A DNA stretch of 64,000 bases from Dyella caseinilytica (GTDB lineage: Bacteria > Pseudomonadota > Gammaproteobacteria > Xanthomonadales > Rhodanobacteraceae): contig NZ_CP064030.1 in the NCBI RefSeq assembly GCF_016865235.1, positions 682,001 through 746,000 on the forward strand. The letters run 5' to 3'. Below the pieces are notes generated by a model. It had not been told where the DNA came from, ran no database searches, and worked only from the letters and a program-made list of their open reading frames with translations. The translations under genes and the position numbers were made by a program. Each line of letters opens with the position of its first letter. The stretch's first letter is position 1. Below, piece after piece: positions 1 through 9,437 of this stretch.

Positions 1-2381
1 TCGTAGTACGAACCCAGCGGTTGCGACTCGATCAGATCTTCGTAGCGTGGACCGATGTATTCGTAGGTGAGCCATGCGCGCAGGCTGCCCCAGCTGGTCG
101 GCAGGGTGTAGGCGGGCCTGATGCGGAACTGCAGCTTGGGCTGACGCTGCAGCACCATGCCGTACATGCTGGCAAATGCTTCCTGGCCGGCTTCGTTGGT
201 GTATTCCTCAAGACCGGTGTTGGTGTAGTGGCCATCCATGTAGTCGCCGCTCAGCAGCAATGAGAAATGCTCGAACGGCGTGAACGTGGTGGACAGATTC
301 ACGCCCTTGGTATTGGCGCCGTACAGCAGGTATTGGATGGAGCCCTGGGGATTGGTGAAGCTGTAGGGCACGCCGTAGAAGAGGCGATGGTAGGCGCTGG
401 CATCCACATAGACCCAACTGTTCTGGTACTTGAAGCCGATTTCCTGGTTGTGGACTTTCTCCACCGGGGTTCCGCTCGGGTAATCGCCGCGCAGGTTGTC
501 GAAGCTGGGGAAGATCACGCCGTCATTGAGGCGCACGTAAGCGCTCATGCTTGGGGTGAACTCGTAGTTGGCGCCGATCGTCCAGGACGGTGCCGTCTTG
601 GAGTACTTCATGTAGGTCATGCCCGGCGCCAGATACGTCGAATTCATGTTGTACAACGTGTACGGGCTGGGATCGAGGTTACCAGTGGTTGAGTTCTGCC
701 AGGCGCCGTTCTGCCACTCGTGCTCGTCGCGGATGCCGGCATCGATCAACCACTGGCCGATTTTCCAGGTGTCGGTGAGGAAGAACGCGGTGTTCACACC
801 GTACCACCGCTCCCGGAGTGCATCGGTGGGGCCACTGACGAAGCCTTCGTTGCTGCTCAGCTGATAGGTGCCGGTGGGATCGGTGAGATTGACCACGATC
901 GGACTCGGGTTGCTCTGGGCCTGCAACAGCATGTTGTTGCCCAGGTACCACTGGTCGTGATCGTCGTAGACGGCGGTGTAGTTGCCCGCGGTCAGCGTAT
1001 TGCCATCGAAGATTTCATCGCTGACATGGAACTCGTTGCTGATCGAGTTGAGTTGCTTGTGCACGTACCAGAGTCCTTCGGTGAGGACATCCTGATTCAA
1101 GTTTGCCGGCTGCCCATTGGTGTAGTTGGCAGAGACAGCCATGTTGGTGGGCAGCTTGTCGGCGGTTTCCGCGGCGGAAATGTAGCTGCTCAGCGATTCC
1201 GGGTTCGCACTGGTGTTGTAGAACGCGATCTGCGTGGAGTCGCTGTTGGTGTAATTGAGCTTGTTCGAAATCGTCCAGCCGTTACCGAAATCCCAATCGA
1301 AATTGCTGCCGAACGAGTAGACCGTGGTGCCGCGTCCATCGGCGAGGTTCACCGGAATGCCACCGGGGGTGCAGCCGGTGGTGTGGCATGGCGTGGTCTG
1401 GATGGTTTCGAACTGGTCAGCCGCGCTGCCGAGGCTGCCGGTGAGTGGGTTGAAGCCGGGGTATGCGCTGAAATTCCCTCGGCTCGGGTTGTAGATGGGC
1501 GTATCGGCGATGAACTGGTTTTTGTCCGTCAGAGCGTGGGCATAGAACATCAGCTCGCCGCTATCCCAGTCGCGCGACAGCGTGGCGCTCAGCGAACCGC
1601 CGTAGTCGCCGGGTGTGGTGAAGTGCGGATCACGATAGTTGTCCGAGCGGAACCAGCCACCAAAGCTGCCGTACCAGTTGTTCGAGATCTTGAAACCGAC
1701 CCAGCCATCCACGCGCTTCAAGTCATCCGTGCCATACGTGACGCCGATGTCGCCCGATGGCACATCGGTGCCTTCCTTCAGGATGAAGTTCGCGGTGACA
1801 CCAGGCATGCCGGCGCCGTAAAGGACGGCTGGGCCACCTTGCACGATTTCCGCGCGGTCGATGGTGTCGTCGGGGATGCGCACCATCGAGGAGAGGTCCA
1901 TGAAGGACAAGTCGCTCTGCGGATATACCGGCGAGCCGTTGAGCTGGAATGCTACGAAGGGCGCGTCACCGCCGCTCGGAAAGCCGGCCACTTCGATGTT
2001 GGCGCCGGTCTGGCCGCCGGAGGATTCGGCGAAGATGCCCGGTGATTGCTTCAGCAGGTCGGCGGCGCTGACAGGATTGGCTTCCTTGATCTGTTGCGAG
2101 GACATGGAAGTAATCGAATAAGCAGCATCGATCTTCTTCAGGCCTCCGAAGGTGGCCGTGCCGGTCACAACGACCTGTTGCAACGTCGATGCGTTCTTGG
2201 CGTTGGCAGCCTGTTGCCCGCCGGGACTCGCGGGCGCTGCTGCGCTTGCGGGGGCCGTTGTGGTGGTCGAACTTTGAGTGGGTGTCGTCTGACTGGTTTG
2301 CTGCGCGTAAGCGGTCCCGGATACTAGCGCTGCGACGATGGCTGTCGATAGCGCCAATTGCGTGAGTGGCTTGGTTTTCAT
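1..2381 (-). CDS. TonB-dependent receptor (C-terminus beyond window start)
   Basis: Outer-membrane beta-barrel receptor that takes up a ligand using TonB energy. About 793 codons are open from the ATG at 2381 to the window edge, so the end of the barrel is missing. Residues 1-26 form a signal peptide (MKTKPLTQLALS..., ending AYAQ). A Thr/Ser/Ala-rich linker follows, then a plug domain with LQQVVVTGTATFGG and a GMPGVTANFILKEG stretch typical of the plug end, then alternating aromatic-rich barrel strands. A GGGGAGAA ribosome site precedes the ATG. It lies 60 nt downstream of the GH65/phosphoglucomutase gene on the same strand, so a di- or oligoglucoside is the inferred ligand. The ligand cannot be read from the sequence. 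Confidence 0.9.
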   Translation of the reverse strand, partial: MKTKPLTQLALSTAIVAALVSGTAYAQQTSQTTPTQSSTTTTAPASAAAPASPGGQQAANAKNASTLQQVVVTGTATFGGLKKIDAAYSITSMSSQQIKEANPVSAADLLKQSPGIFAESSGGQTGANIEVAGFPSGGDAPFVAFQLNGSPVYPQSDLSFMDLSSMVRIPDDTIDRAEIVQGGPAVLYGAGMPGVTANFILKEGTDVPSGDIGVTYGTDDLKRVDGWVGFKISNNWYGSFGGWFRSDNYRDPHFTTPGDYGGSLSATLSRDWDSGELMFYAHALTDKNQFIADTPIYNPSRGNFSAYPGFNPLTGSLGSAADQFETIQTTPCHTTGCTPGGIPVNLADGRGTTVYSFGSNFDWDFGNGWTISNKLNYTNSDSTQIAFYNTSANPESLSSYISAAETADKLPTNMAVSANYTNGQPANLNQDVLTEGLWYVHKQLNSISNEFHVSDEIFDGNTLTAGNYTAVYDDHDQWYLGNNMLLQAQSNPSPIVVNLTDPTGTYQLSSNEGFVSGPTDALRERWYGVNTAFFLTDTWKIGQWLIDAGIRDEHEWQNGAWQNSTTGNLDPSPYTLYNMNSTYLAPGMTYMKYSKTAPSWTIGANYEFTPSMSAYVRLNDGVIFPSFDNLRGDYPSGTPVEKVHNQEIGFKYQNSWVYVDASAYHRLFYGVPYSFTNPQGSIQYLLYGANTKGVNLSTTFTPFEHFSLLLSGDYMDGHYTNTGLEEYTNEAGQEAFASMYGMVLQRQPKLQFRIRPAYTLPTSWGSLRAWLTYEYIGPRYEDLIESQPLGSYY

Positions 2382-2441
2382 CAATCGTTCTCCCCAACGG
2401 TTTGTTTGTGATCGCGTGGCTGTGCCACGTCGGTTAGCCGC

Positions 2442-5400
2442 TTATGTCTTTTTAAATCGGCTGATGTCGAACGCGGCTACGTCCGGCAAAAGCAGGTCTG
2501 CTCCAGCCAATGCCTGCGGCTGGCCAATTCCCACCGCTGTCATTCCCGCAGCGTGGATGCTGGCAATTCCGGCCGCGGCGTCTTCCACGCCGAGGCATTC
2601 GCTCGGTGCCAATCCGAGGCCGCGCGCGGCGACCAGGAAAATCTCCGGATCGGGCTTTGCACGGCTGATGTGGTTGGCGTCGACCACGTAGTCGAACAAA
2701 TCGGCGATGCCGAGTTTTTCCAGCAAAAGAGGTGCATTGCGGCTGGCTGAGGCCAGCGCAATCTTCATGCCCGCGTGGCGCACCGATTCGATCGTGATGC
2801 GCGCGCCTGGCAACAGATTCTGTGGCCCGAAGCGTTCGATCTGTTGCCGGTAGTAGTCGTTTTTGCGTGTTGCCAGGGTCTCTTTTTCTTCTTCGGAGTA
2901 GGGCCGTGTTGCCTTTTCGAGCAGGATATCCAGCGATGCGCGGCGATCCACGCCTTTGAGCCGCTCTCCAACCGCATCGTCGAACGGAATGCCGATCTCT
3001 GCAGCGAGTTTTTTCCAGGCAGCGTGATGTACGACCGCCGTATCGGCGATGACACCGTCGAGATCGAAGATGACGCCCTTGACGTTATGCGTTGGCGAAG
3101 GCGGCGTCAGCGGCCGGTGCAAGGTTTGTCCCGCATGCAGTGTTACGGGCTCGCCGTGATGCAGAATCTGCAGCGAATCGCCTTGCGTGAGTGTGTAGGT
3201 CACGCCATCGGCTTGCACTGCCACGCGGATATGTCGGCGTTGCCAGCGCTGGCCGAACTGGTAGCTGCGCCACGCGGATGGCAGTGTTGGCGCAAAGGCG
3301 AGTACGCCATCGACCGGACGCATGCCACCGAATCCCCACGCCAATGCCAGCCAGCTGCCGGCCATGGCGGCCATGTGCAGGCCATGTGAGGTGTTGCCGT
3401 GCAGGTTGTCCAGATCCACGCGGAGCGTGTCGAGGAAGTAGCGATACGCCTTGTCGGCATAGCCCACTTCTGATGCCACGATGCTGAAGGTTGATGCCGA
3501 CAGTGTGGAATCGTGCACGGTCACACCTTCGTAGTAATCGAAGTTGCGCCGCTTCATGGTTTTGTCGATGGCGTTTCCGGCCAGCACGAATGCTTGCAAC
3601 ACATCGGCCTGCTTGCACACCTGATGGCGATAGATCGTCAATGGATGCATTTGCAGCAGCAGCGGACGGTGTTCGTGCTCGCCATGTTGCGAGATCGGAA
3701 GACGCGGCTTGTCGAGAAAGTCGTCATCCTGCGGGAAGATGTTCAGGGCCGGATCGACGGGCAGATACATGGCGTCGGCAGCAGCTCGCCACGCAGCGAT
3801 TTCCTTGTCGGACAGATCGATCGCGCTGATGACGCGTGCGTAGTCGCGCGGGCGCTCCTTCATCAATTGCGACGCGACATCGGCGGCGTAGCGAAGATGC
3901 TGCTGCGCCATGTGATTGGTGTAGTAGTTGTTGTCGACCAGCGCGGTGTATTCGTCAGGACCGGTGACCTGACAGATGCAGAATGCGTTGTTGCGGCGCG
4001 GATTGTAGTTGCCGACTTGCAGCCAGAGTCGCGCGGTTTCAAACAGGACTTCAGCGCCACCTTGCGTCAGGAAGTCGATGTCGCCGGTGGCTTGCATGTA
4101 AAGGTGAATGGCGAACGCGATGGCGGCGTTGATGTGGTATTGCGCTGAGCCCGATGGAAAGTAGGCCGAGCATTCGTCACCACTGATGGTGCGCCATGCG
4201 TACAAGGCGCCCAAAGGATGATTCATTTCACGCGCATGATGGCGAGCGCGCTCAAGCGTGCTCACACGGTATTGCAGCATGCTGCGCGCCTGATCCGGTG
4301 AGGTCAGCGCAAGCACGGGCAGGATGAAAGCCTCGGCGTCCCAGAAATAATGGCCTTCGTAGCCTTCGCCGGTCAGTCCTTTTGCGGCCGCACTACCGCT
4401 GCCGTCACGACCCGTGGATTGCAGAATGTGGAACAAGTTGAAACGCAGGGCCTGTTCGACGGCGGGATCGCCTTCGATCTTCAGGTCGGCTTCGCGCCAG
4501 AACGCGTCGCAGGCAGCGGCCTGTTCTTTGCGCAATACGTCAAAGCCCTGCTTGATGGCGTTTTCAAGCGTGGCAGCGACGGTATCGAGCAAGGATTGCT
4601 GGGTGTCGCCGCCTTCGGGACGTGTCCACGCGTAGGCAACGTATTTTTCCAGCGAGACGCTGCCGCCGGGACGCAGTTCTGCCGCGTAGTGCTGCTGTAC
4701 GCCTTCTGCGTCTTCGATGATCGCGCGGGCAAACGTGAGATCGGATGACACGATGCGATGGCGCTGACCACTGGCAAGGCGGATATGGCTGTTCTGCGTG
4801 CGCTGGCAGATCGAGGCCTGCACATGATCGGCATCGGATGCCGTGATGCTGAGACCACCGGCGACGCGCGCGCCCATGCGCGGATCGTCGCCTTGTTCGG
4901 TGGCGGTGTTGCTGGCTATCAGCGCCGATTCGAGAGTGACCGGGCCGCTGTAGTCGATAGAGGTGACGCGGTAACGGATGCACAGGAGGTTAGGCGTGTG
5001 CAGGGGAACGATCCGCTCCGCGTCGATCTGCAGGGTCACACCCGTGGGGGAGCGCCAGTGCAGCGTACGTTGCAGGCCGCCGGCACGCAGGTCCAGCGTC
5101 TGCTCAAAATTCAGCCATTCGCCTTCATCCAGATCGACCAGCGTTTCACCCAGGCGCAGTCCGATGCGGGTGCCGTCCGGTACCGGAATGCGGGTGTCGC
5201 TGGTGCGGGCGAAGCCGGGGAAACGCTCGTGATACTCGATAGGCGTGCGTTCCCAGACACCGCTAAGGAAGGTGTCCTGGGTGGGGCTGCCCTGTTCTTC
5301 CAGGCCGCCGCGCACGCCCAGTGTGCCGTTGGATAAGGCAAACAGACTTTCCAGGGTGGGTTGTTCAGCGGCAGTGGCACGCCGTGCACGGGTCAGGCGC

Positions 5401-5465
5401 CAGGGATTGATGGATCCCTGTGATGCCTGGTCCCTGGCAGCAGCTAGCGCTTCGTGACTTTGCAC
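2442..5465 (-). CDS. GH65 disaccharide phosphorylase fused to beta-phosphoglucomutase
   Basis: Two enzymes in one chain of about 1007 residues. Residues ~15-780 are a glycoside hydrolase family 65 phosphorylase (maltose/trehalose/kojibiose phosphorylase family), with a GHYFWDAEAF motif near 375, the catalytic-acid region TGPDEY near 503 and CKQADV near 617. Residues ~795-1005 are a HAD-family beta-phosphoglucomutase with FDLDGVIADT (nucleophile and acid/base Asp), RAKPDPEIF and GVEDAAAGI. Phosphorolysis would release beta-glucose 1-phosphate, which the second domain converts to glucose 6-phosphate. A GTG at 5465 is chosen because AAGGGGAG lies 5 nt upstream; an in-frame ATG at 5483 would sit upstream of that site. 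It is divergent from the LacI gene and probably co-transcribed with the receptor. The substrate is not resolved. Confidence 0.92.
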   Translation of the reverse strand: MQSHEALAAARDQASQGSINPWRLTRARRATAAEQPTLESLFALSNGTLGVRGGLEEQGSPTQDTFLSGVWERTPIEYHERFPGFARTSDTRIPVPDGTRIGLRLGETLVDLDEGEWLNFEQTLDLRAGGLQRTLHWRSPTGVTLQIDAERIVPLHTPNLLCIRYRVTSIDYSGPVTLESALIASNTATEQGDDPRMGARVAGGLSITASDADHVQASICQRTQNSHIRLASGQRHRIVSSDLTFARAIIEDAEGVQQHYAAELRPGGSVSLEKYVAYAWTRPEGGDTQQSLLDTVAATLENAIKQGFDVLRKEQAAACDAFWREADLKIEGDPAVEQALRFNLFHILQSTGRDGSGSAAAKGLTGEGYEGHYFWDAEAFILPVLALTSPDQARSMLQYRVSTLERARHHAREMNHPLGALYAWRTISGDECSAYFPSGSAQYHINAAIAFAIHLYMQATGDIDFLTQGGAEVLFETARLWLQVGNYNPRRNNAFCICQVTGPDEYTALVDNNYYTNHMAQQHLRYAADVASQLMKERPRDYARVISAIDLSDKEIAAWRAAADAMYLPVDPALNIFPQDDDFLDKPRLPISQHGEHEHRPLLLQMHPLTIYRHQVCKQADVLQAFVLAGNAIDKTMKRRNFDYYEGVTVHDSTLSASTFSIVASEVGYADKAYRYFLDTLRVDLDNLHGNTSHGLHMAAMAGSWLALAWGFGGMRPVDGVLAFAPTLPSAWRSYQFGQRWQRRHIRVAVQADGVTYTLTQGDSLQILHHGEPVTLHAGQTLHRPLTPPSPTHNVKGVIFDLDGVIADTAVVHHAAWKKLAAEIGIPFDDAVGERLKGVDRRASLDILLEKATRPYSEEEKETLATRKNDYYRQQIERFGPQNLLPGARITIESVRHAGMKIALASASRNAPLLLEKLGIADLFDYVVDANHISRAKPDPEIFLVAARGLGLAPSECLGVEDAAAGIASIHAAGMTAVGIGQPQALAGADLLLPDVAAFDISRFKKT

Positions 5466-5543
5466 GTTCTCTCCCCTTGGCATGCTTGCTCGATCTTCTC
5501 TTTTTCGGCCTTGAGGCCTGTCGCTGGGCCGAGCATAGGCGCG

Positions 5544-5575
5544 AATGATATCGATATCAAGATATCGATATCATT
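5544..5575. promoter_or_regulatory. Tandem LacI-family operators
   Basis: A 32-bp inverted repeat holds two copies of the 12-mer GATATCGATATC (5547-5558 and 5561-5572) separated by AA. The first copy is extended to the perfect palindrome TGATATCGATATCA with a central CG, the usual architecture of LacI-family operators. The second matches at 13 of 14 positions. The site lies between the divergent GH65 and LacI genes, so it probably controls both. The binding protein is inferred from position. Confidence 0.75.
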
Positions 5576-5706
5576 GTCGCGACGCAGCATTATGCGGAGG
5601 AGTGCATACGAATGCAGTGACTCAACGGGTTGGACGGACAGGTAGGGTCGGGCCACACTTGCCACGTCTTACGGCCATTCGCCAAACGGATTGAGAGGGG
5701 CGTCTC

Positions 5707-6720
5707 TTGACGGGAACCAAGAAGAAACAACCTCTTGCGCAACGGCCCAGCCTGACCATGGCTGATCTGGCCGAGCTGGCGGGGGTATCCAAGATCACCG
5801 TTTCGCGGGCACTGAGCGAAAGCCCTCTGGTCAACGCTGAGACCCGCGAGCGGGTACAGGCGCTGGCGCGCAAGCATGGTTACAAGCTCAATGTGAGCGC
5901 GCGCAATCTGCGTCTGCGGCGCAGCCATACCGTGGCGGTGATCGTGGAGATGAAGCCGTCGTCCGGGCGCACCATGTGGGATCCCTATCCGCTGTCCCTG
6001 CTGGGTGGTATCACGCAGGAGTTGACCTCGGCCGGTTACAGCGTGCTGCTGACGACCCGCCAGGATGCGGGCAATGCTTCGGTGCAGGCCGCCGATGGCC
6101 TGATCTTGCTCGGGCAGGGCGCCCGGCAGGAAGCCGTGCGCCTGTACGACAGGCTGGGCTTGCCGATGGTCGTCTGGGGCGCGGCCGGACAGGGCGGCGA
6201 CAACCATATCGTCGTCGGCAGCGATAACCGTCAGGGCGGCATCAGCGCCGCTGAGCGCTTTCTGTCGATTGGGCGGCGCAATCCTGTTTTTATCGGCAAC
6301 CCCGATCACCCTGAGATGGCGCAGCGTCTGTTCGGTTTTGTGGACGAACTCGCCGGCCATGGCATCAAGCCGCTGCTGTTACGTCGGGTTGATTTCACGC
6401 TCGAGTCCGGCGTGGATGCGGTGCGCTCGCTGGCGGAGCGTAAAGTCCGCTTCGATGCGATCTTCGCCTGCAGCGACTTGCTGGCGATGGGGGCGATTCG
6501 CGCGCTGGTGGAATTGGGGCAGTCCGTGCCCAACGACGTATCGGTCATCGGTTACGACGACACACCGCTTGGTGCAAGCTTCCTGCCTCCGCTCAGTACG
6601 GTGCGGCAGAACTGGCAGGAAGGTGGTGTGCTGCTGGCACGCAAGGTGTTGGCGTTGATCCAGGGGCAGGCGGTGCAATCGCAGATGATGGCGACGACGT
6701 TGGTGGTGCGGTCGACGTGA
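5707..6720 (+). CDS. LacI-family transcriptional regulator
   Basis: Sugar-responsive repressor of 337 residues. The N-terminal helix-turn-helix (MADLAELAGVSKITVSRAL, from residue 18) and the following RERVQALARKHGYKLN are diagnostic of LacI/GalR proteins. The rest is a periplasmic-binding-protein-like sensor ending in the dimer-core segment FACSDLLAMGAIRALVELG and VIGYDDTPLG. The TTG start at 5707 follows a GAGAGGGG stretch; an ATG at 5758 in the same frame would remove only the leader before the DNA-binding domain. It is divergent from the phosphorylase fusion, with tandem operators between them, so it likely regulates that gene, the receptor and itself. The effector is unknown. Confidence 0.93.
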   Translation: MTGTKKKQPLAQRPSLTMADLAELAGVSKITVSRALSESPLVNAETRERVQALARKHGYKLNVSARNLRLRRSHTVAVIVEMKPSSGRTMWDPYPLSLLGGITQELTSAGYSVLLTTRQDAGNASVQAADGLILLGQGARQEAVRLYDRLGLPMVVWGAAGQGGDNHIVVGSDNRQGGISAAERFLSIGRRNPVFIGNPDHPEMAQRLFGFVDELAGHGIKPLLLRRVDFTLESGVDAVRSLAERKVRFDAIFACSDLLAMGAIRALVELGQSVPNDVSVIGYDDTPLGASFLPPLSTVRQNWQEGGVLLARKVLALIQGQAVQSQMMATTLVVRST

Positions 6721-6770
6721 GTGGGTGCAGTTGCGATCCGATCAACACAACGCGATGAACTGAAATCATG

Positions 6771-6810
6771 CCTCAGCGTCATTTCGGCCTTCGCCGGAAT
6801 GACGCTGAGG
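6771..6810. repeat. REP-like palindrome
   Basis: Long hairpin: CCTCAGCGTCATTTCGGC pairs with GCCGGAATGACGCTGAGG around a CTTC loop, with one mismatch. It sits between the convergent lacI and methyltransferase genes, has no T-tract, and shares the core GGCCTTCGCCGG with copies near 40.1 and 54.26 kb. It may also act as a bidirectional transcription stop. Confidence 0.7.
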
Positions 6811-6880
6811 AGATTCAACTCGTCAGATAGATCAGCAGACCGCTAGCGCCATTCCCTCACTGGCGTCCCGCGTCGGTCAA

Positions 6881-7738
6881 CTACTGGAATCGCACGTTCG
6901 TGGCATGCGCAGGAAACAAGTCATCGGAGGCAATGCGTAACCAAGCCGTGCTGTTTTGGCTCCTCGGTGTCTTTTCGACAAGATGCACCAACTGGAAATG
7001 GCATCTGTCGACCAGTTCGTTGAGTGCTGTCCATTGATCGCCATCGAGCCCGTGGCGCAGTGCCGCTGGAATGCGTTTTGCGTTGAGCATCTGTACCAGG
7101 TTATCGAGCATCCAATACGAAGGAAGGTAGGTGGATGCGCTATCGATATAAATGGCAGACGTGGTGTTCATGTGCGCCAAATACCCGCCAAGCAACTGGA
7201 TGATCGTCTTGGGTGCGTGGTTGAAATCGGAAAACAGCAAATCGATTTTTTGCCCCTGGGCGACGGCTTCTACTGCTCGCGCATTGAAGTCGATATCGCT
7301 TTTGACGAACTGGACCCTATCGGCCACATCGACACGATTGAAGATCCACGCCATGCATGCTTCGTAAGAACCCGTTTGCGACAATCGAGCGAGGTCCTGT
7401 AGCTCGCCCGTAAGCTGCGAAAGAAATGCCTTGACGGAGGCATCCTGAAAATGACTGCCGTTATCGAAGGTATAAATGCGGCCAGCGCCGATTTCCTTCA
7501 AAGCCGAAGCTATCCATGCCGTGGTCGCGCCCAGGCCGGTGCCCAGTTCGACAACGACGAGCGGCTGTTCGCGGCGCACCAGACTGTAAAGAAGCATGCA
7601 GAGGTCTTCACTGCCATACACCGGGCCCAATTGATCGCGGATCGCGAGAAGGTCACCAATGCTTTGCCGGATGTTCCACGTCTGCACACATCTCTCCTGA
7701 GCAGGAGTTAATACAAGCATCACCGGTCCAGTGATCAT
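6881..7738 (-). CDS. Class I SAM-dependent methyltransferase-like protein
   Basis: About 285 residues. VVVELGTGLGATTAWIASAL is a motif I glycine-rich S-adenosylmethionine loop, followed by an acidic YTFDNGSH at the motif II position and LLFSDFNHA, resembling small-molecule O-methyltransferases of the class-I fold. No substrate can be assigned. The open frame extends upstream to 7849 but that extension is Arg/Ser-rich and does not look coding. ATG codons at 7738 and 7720 are the plausible starts and neither has an ideal ribosome site. It follows the pilS-like gene on the same strand by about 95 nt, in the place where pilR is usually found. Confidence 0.65.
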   Translation of the reverse strand: MITGPVMLVLTPAQERCVQTWNIRQSIGDLLAIRDQLGPVYGSEDLCMLLYSLVRREQPLVVVELGTGLGATTAWIASALKEIGAGRIYTFDNGSHFQDASVKAFLSQLTGELQDLARLSQTGSYEACMAWIFNRVDVADRVQFVKSDIDFNARAVEAVAQGQKIDLLFSDFNHAPKTIIQLLGGYLAHMNTTSAIYIDSASTYLPSYWMLDNLVQMLNAKRIPAALRHGLDGDQWTALNELVDRCHFQLVHLVEKTPRSQNSTAWLRIASDDLFPAHATNVRFQ

Positions 7739-7832
7739 CCCCTCAAGCCTACCGTGCTGCGGTTCGCAGGGCGAGCGATTTGCCGACAGTATTCGCCAAG
7801 CAAGATGATCCGCCGTTCTGCTAACTCTGCGC

Positions 7833-9437
7833 TTACACCGCCGGCTCAATCCTCGCCGGTGGCGTCAGAACAAGCCTGAAGCAACTGCCACCGCCCGCGA
7901 CGCGGACGTATTCCAATGCTGCCTGATTGGCTTCGGCCATCTGCCGCGCGAGATAAAGCCCCAACCCCGTGCCGTACTCATGCGTGGTGTAGAAAGGCTC
8001 GAAAATCTGTGCTGCGACTTTCGGTGCGATGCCCGGACCGCGGTCGATCACTTCCAAGATCGGCACGCCATGTTCGCCATGCCGCACGACCACCATCACA
8101 CGGGCAGATTCACCCGGCATGCGGCCATAGCGAAGGGCGTTCTGCACCAGATTCCACACGACTTGCTGTAACTGTTGCGGATCGGCCACGGCAATCACCG
8201 GCGCGGCGCTGTTGTCGATCACACGCAACGAATCGCTGCCAAGGTCGTTGCCCTGCTTGTATTCCTCGACAAAGCCATGCCCCCAGTCGCCGAGATTGAG
8301 CGTTTCAGGACGCGAGCGTTCACGTCGCGACAGCTGCAGGATGTTCTCGATGATTTCGTTGAGGCGACTGCAATGGTTGTTGATGATCTCCACCATGCGC
8401 AAATCGGTGGGATTCATGTCGCTGGATTCGGCCAGCAACTGCGCGGAGTAGCGGATGGCCGCGAGCGGATTGCGGATCTCGTGCGCGATCGATGCGGAGA
8501 GGCGTCCGAGCGAACTGAGCGTGAGTTCTTCCGCGCGGCGCGAAACCAGTGAGGTGTCGTCGAGAAAGATCAGCACCAGCGAGTCGTCATTCGGTGCCAG
8601 GCGACTGAAGCGCGGCACTACTTCCGGCATGCCATCGGCCAGCTGCGTCGCCGTTTCGTCCAGCTTGCCGGAGGTGATCCAGTGATACAGGCGGCGCGAC
8701 AGCTCCGGCGCAACGCGCCCCAGGTCGCGCTGGTCGGAAGAGGGATTGCCCAGCAGCATCCACGCCGATTCGTTGATCTGGTGAACCCTGTTGGCATCGT
8801 CCACCAGCATCACGCCGGTTTTCATGCGCCGGATGATCAGTTCGTTGACTTGCGAAAGATTGACCAGATCGATGCTGCGCTGCTCGGCCAACGCTTCACT
8901 GGCGCGCAACTGGCGGCCAAGCACGTGGCACAGCACGACGATCGCGAAATAGGCCATGCCGAACAGGCCCGACTCAAGAAAATCCCGGTCATCCGTGGCC
9001 CCCGCGTGCGGCAGGGACAGCAAAGTGCGACCCAGCACACCTAGCGTGGCGAGCGCTGCCAGGAACAAGGCTAGCCGCAGGGGCAGCAGCAGGGCGCCTG
9101 CGGCCAGGTTCACCGCCAGCATCATCGCGATGCCGATGCGCGCGTCGTTCATGGCGGCAATGGCCAGCACAGCGGCGATGATGTCGCCCAGCAAGGTGCC
9201 CAGGATCGCCAGCCAGCCCAGTGTACGGGTCAGATGGGTGACCGAAAGGATCGCCAGCGCAAAGAGCAAGTAGGCTGCGGCAACGATGCGCGCCAGCCCT
9301 ATGTTGTCCAGATGCGGCCAGCCCATGCCGGTCGGGGTGAAGGCCAGCCCGACGTAAACCAGCGCCTGGGCCAGGCGGAAATAATTCAGAAACAATAATT
9401 CGTGGCGGGTCGTCGTGCTGTTGGGCGAATCGGACAT
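7833..9437 (-). CDS. pilS: PilS-like sensor histidine kinase
   Basis: Membrane histidine kinase of about 534 residues, the PilS type that controls type IV pilin transcription through the response regulator PilR. Six hydrophobic segments lie in residues ~15-190, followed by a PAS-like region (NELIIRRMKTGVMLVDDANR), the phospho-acceptor H-box SIAHEIRNPLAAIRYSAQLL, the N-box NLVQNALRYG and the ATP-lid motifs DRGPGIAP and GTGLGLYLA. The ATG at 9437 is used; a GTG at 9452 is possible. It is divergent from sucC, as in xanthomonads. No pilR follows, so the partner must lie elsewhere or the pairing has changed. Confidence 0.85.
   Translation of the reverse strand: MSDSPNSTTTRHELLFLNYFRLAQALVYVGLAFTPTGMGWPHLDNIGLARIVAAAYLLFALAILSVTHLTRTLGWLAILGTLLGDIIAAVLAIAAMNDARIGIAMMLAVNLAAGALLLPLRLALFLAALATLGVLGRTLLSLPHAGATDDRDFLESGLFGMAYFAIVVLCHVLGRQLRASEALAEQRSIDLVNLSQVNELIIRRMKTGVMLVDDANRVHQINESAWMLLGNPSSDQRDLGRVAPELSRRLYHWITSGKLDETATQLADGMPEVVPRFSRLAPNDDSLVLIFLDDTSLVSRRAEELTLSSLGRLSASIAHEIRNPLAAIRYSAQLLAESSDMNPTDLRMVEIINNHCSRLNEIIENILQLSRRERSRPETLNLGDWGHGFVEEYKQGNDLGSDSLRVIDNSAAPVIAVADPQQLQQVVWNLVQNALRYGRMPGESARVMVVVRHGEHGVPILEVIDRGPGIAPKVAAQIFEPFYTTHEYGTGLGLYLARQMAEANQAALEYVRVAGGGSCFRLVLTPPARIEPAV

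Noticed and set aside
720..2045. 441-codon open frame on the + strand across the first TonB receptor
   Set aside because: It is the antisense shadow of a receptor with signal peptide, plug and barrel. The translation is valine/alanine-rich without any domain.
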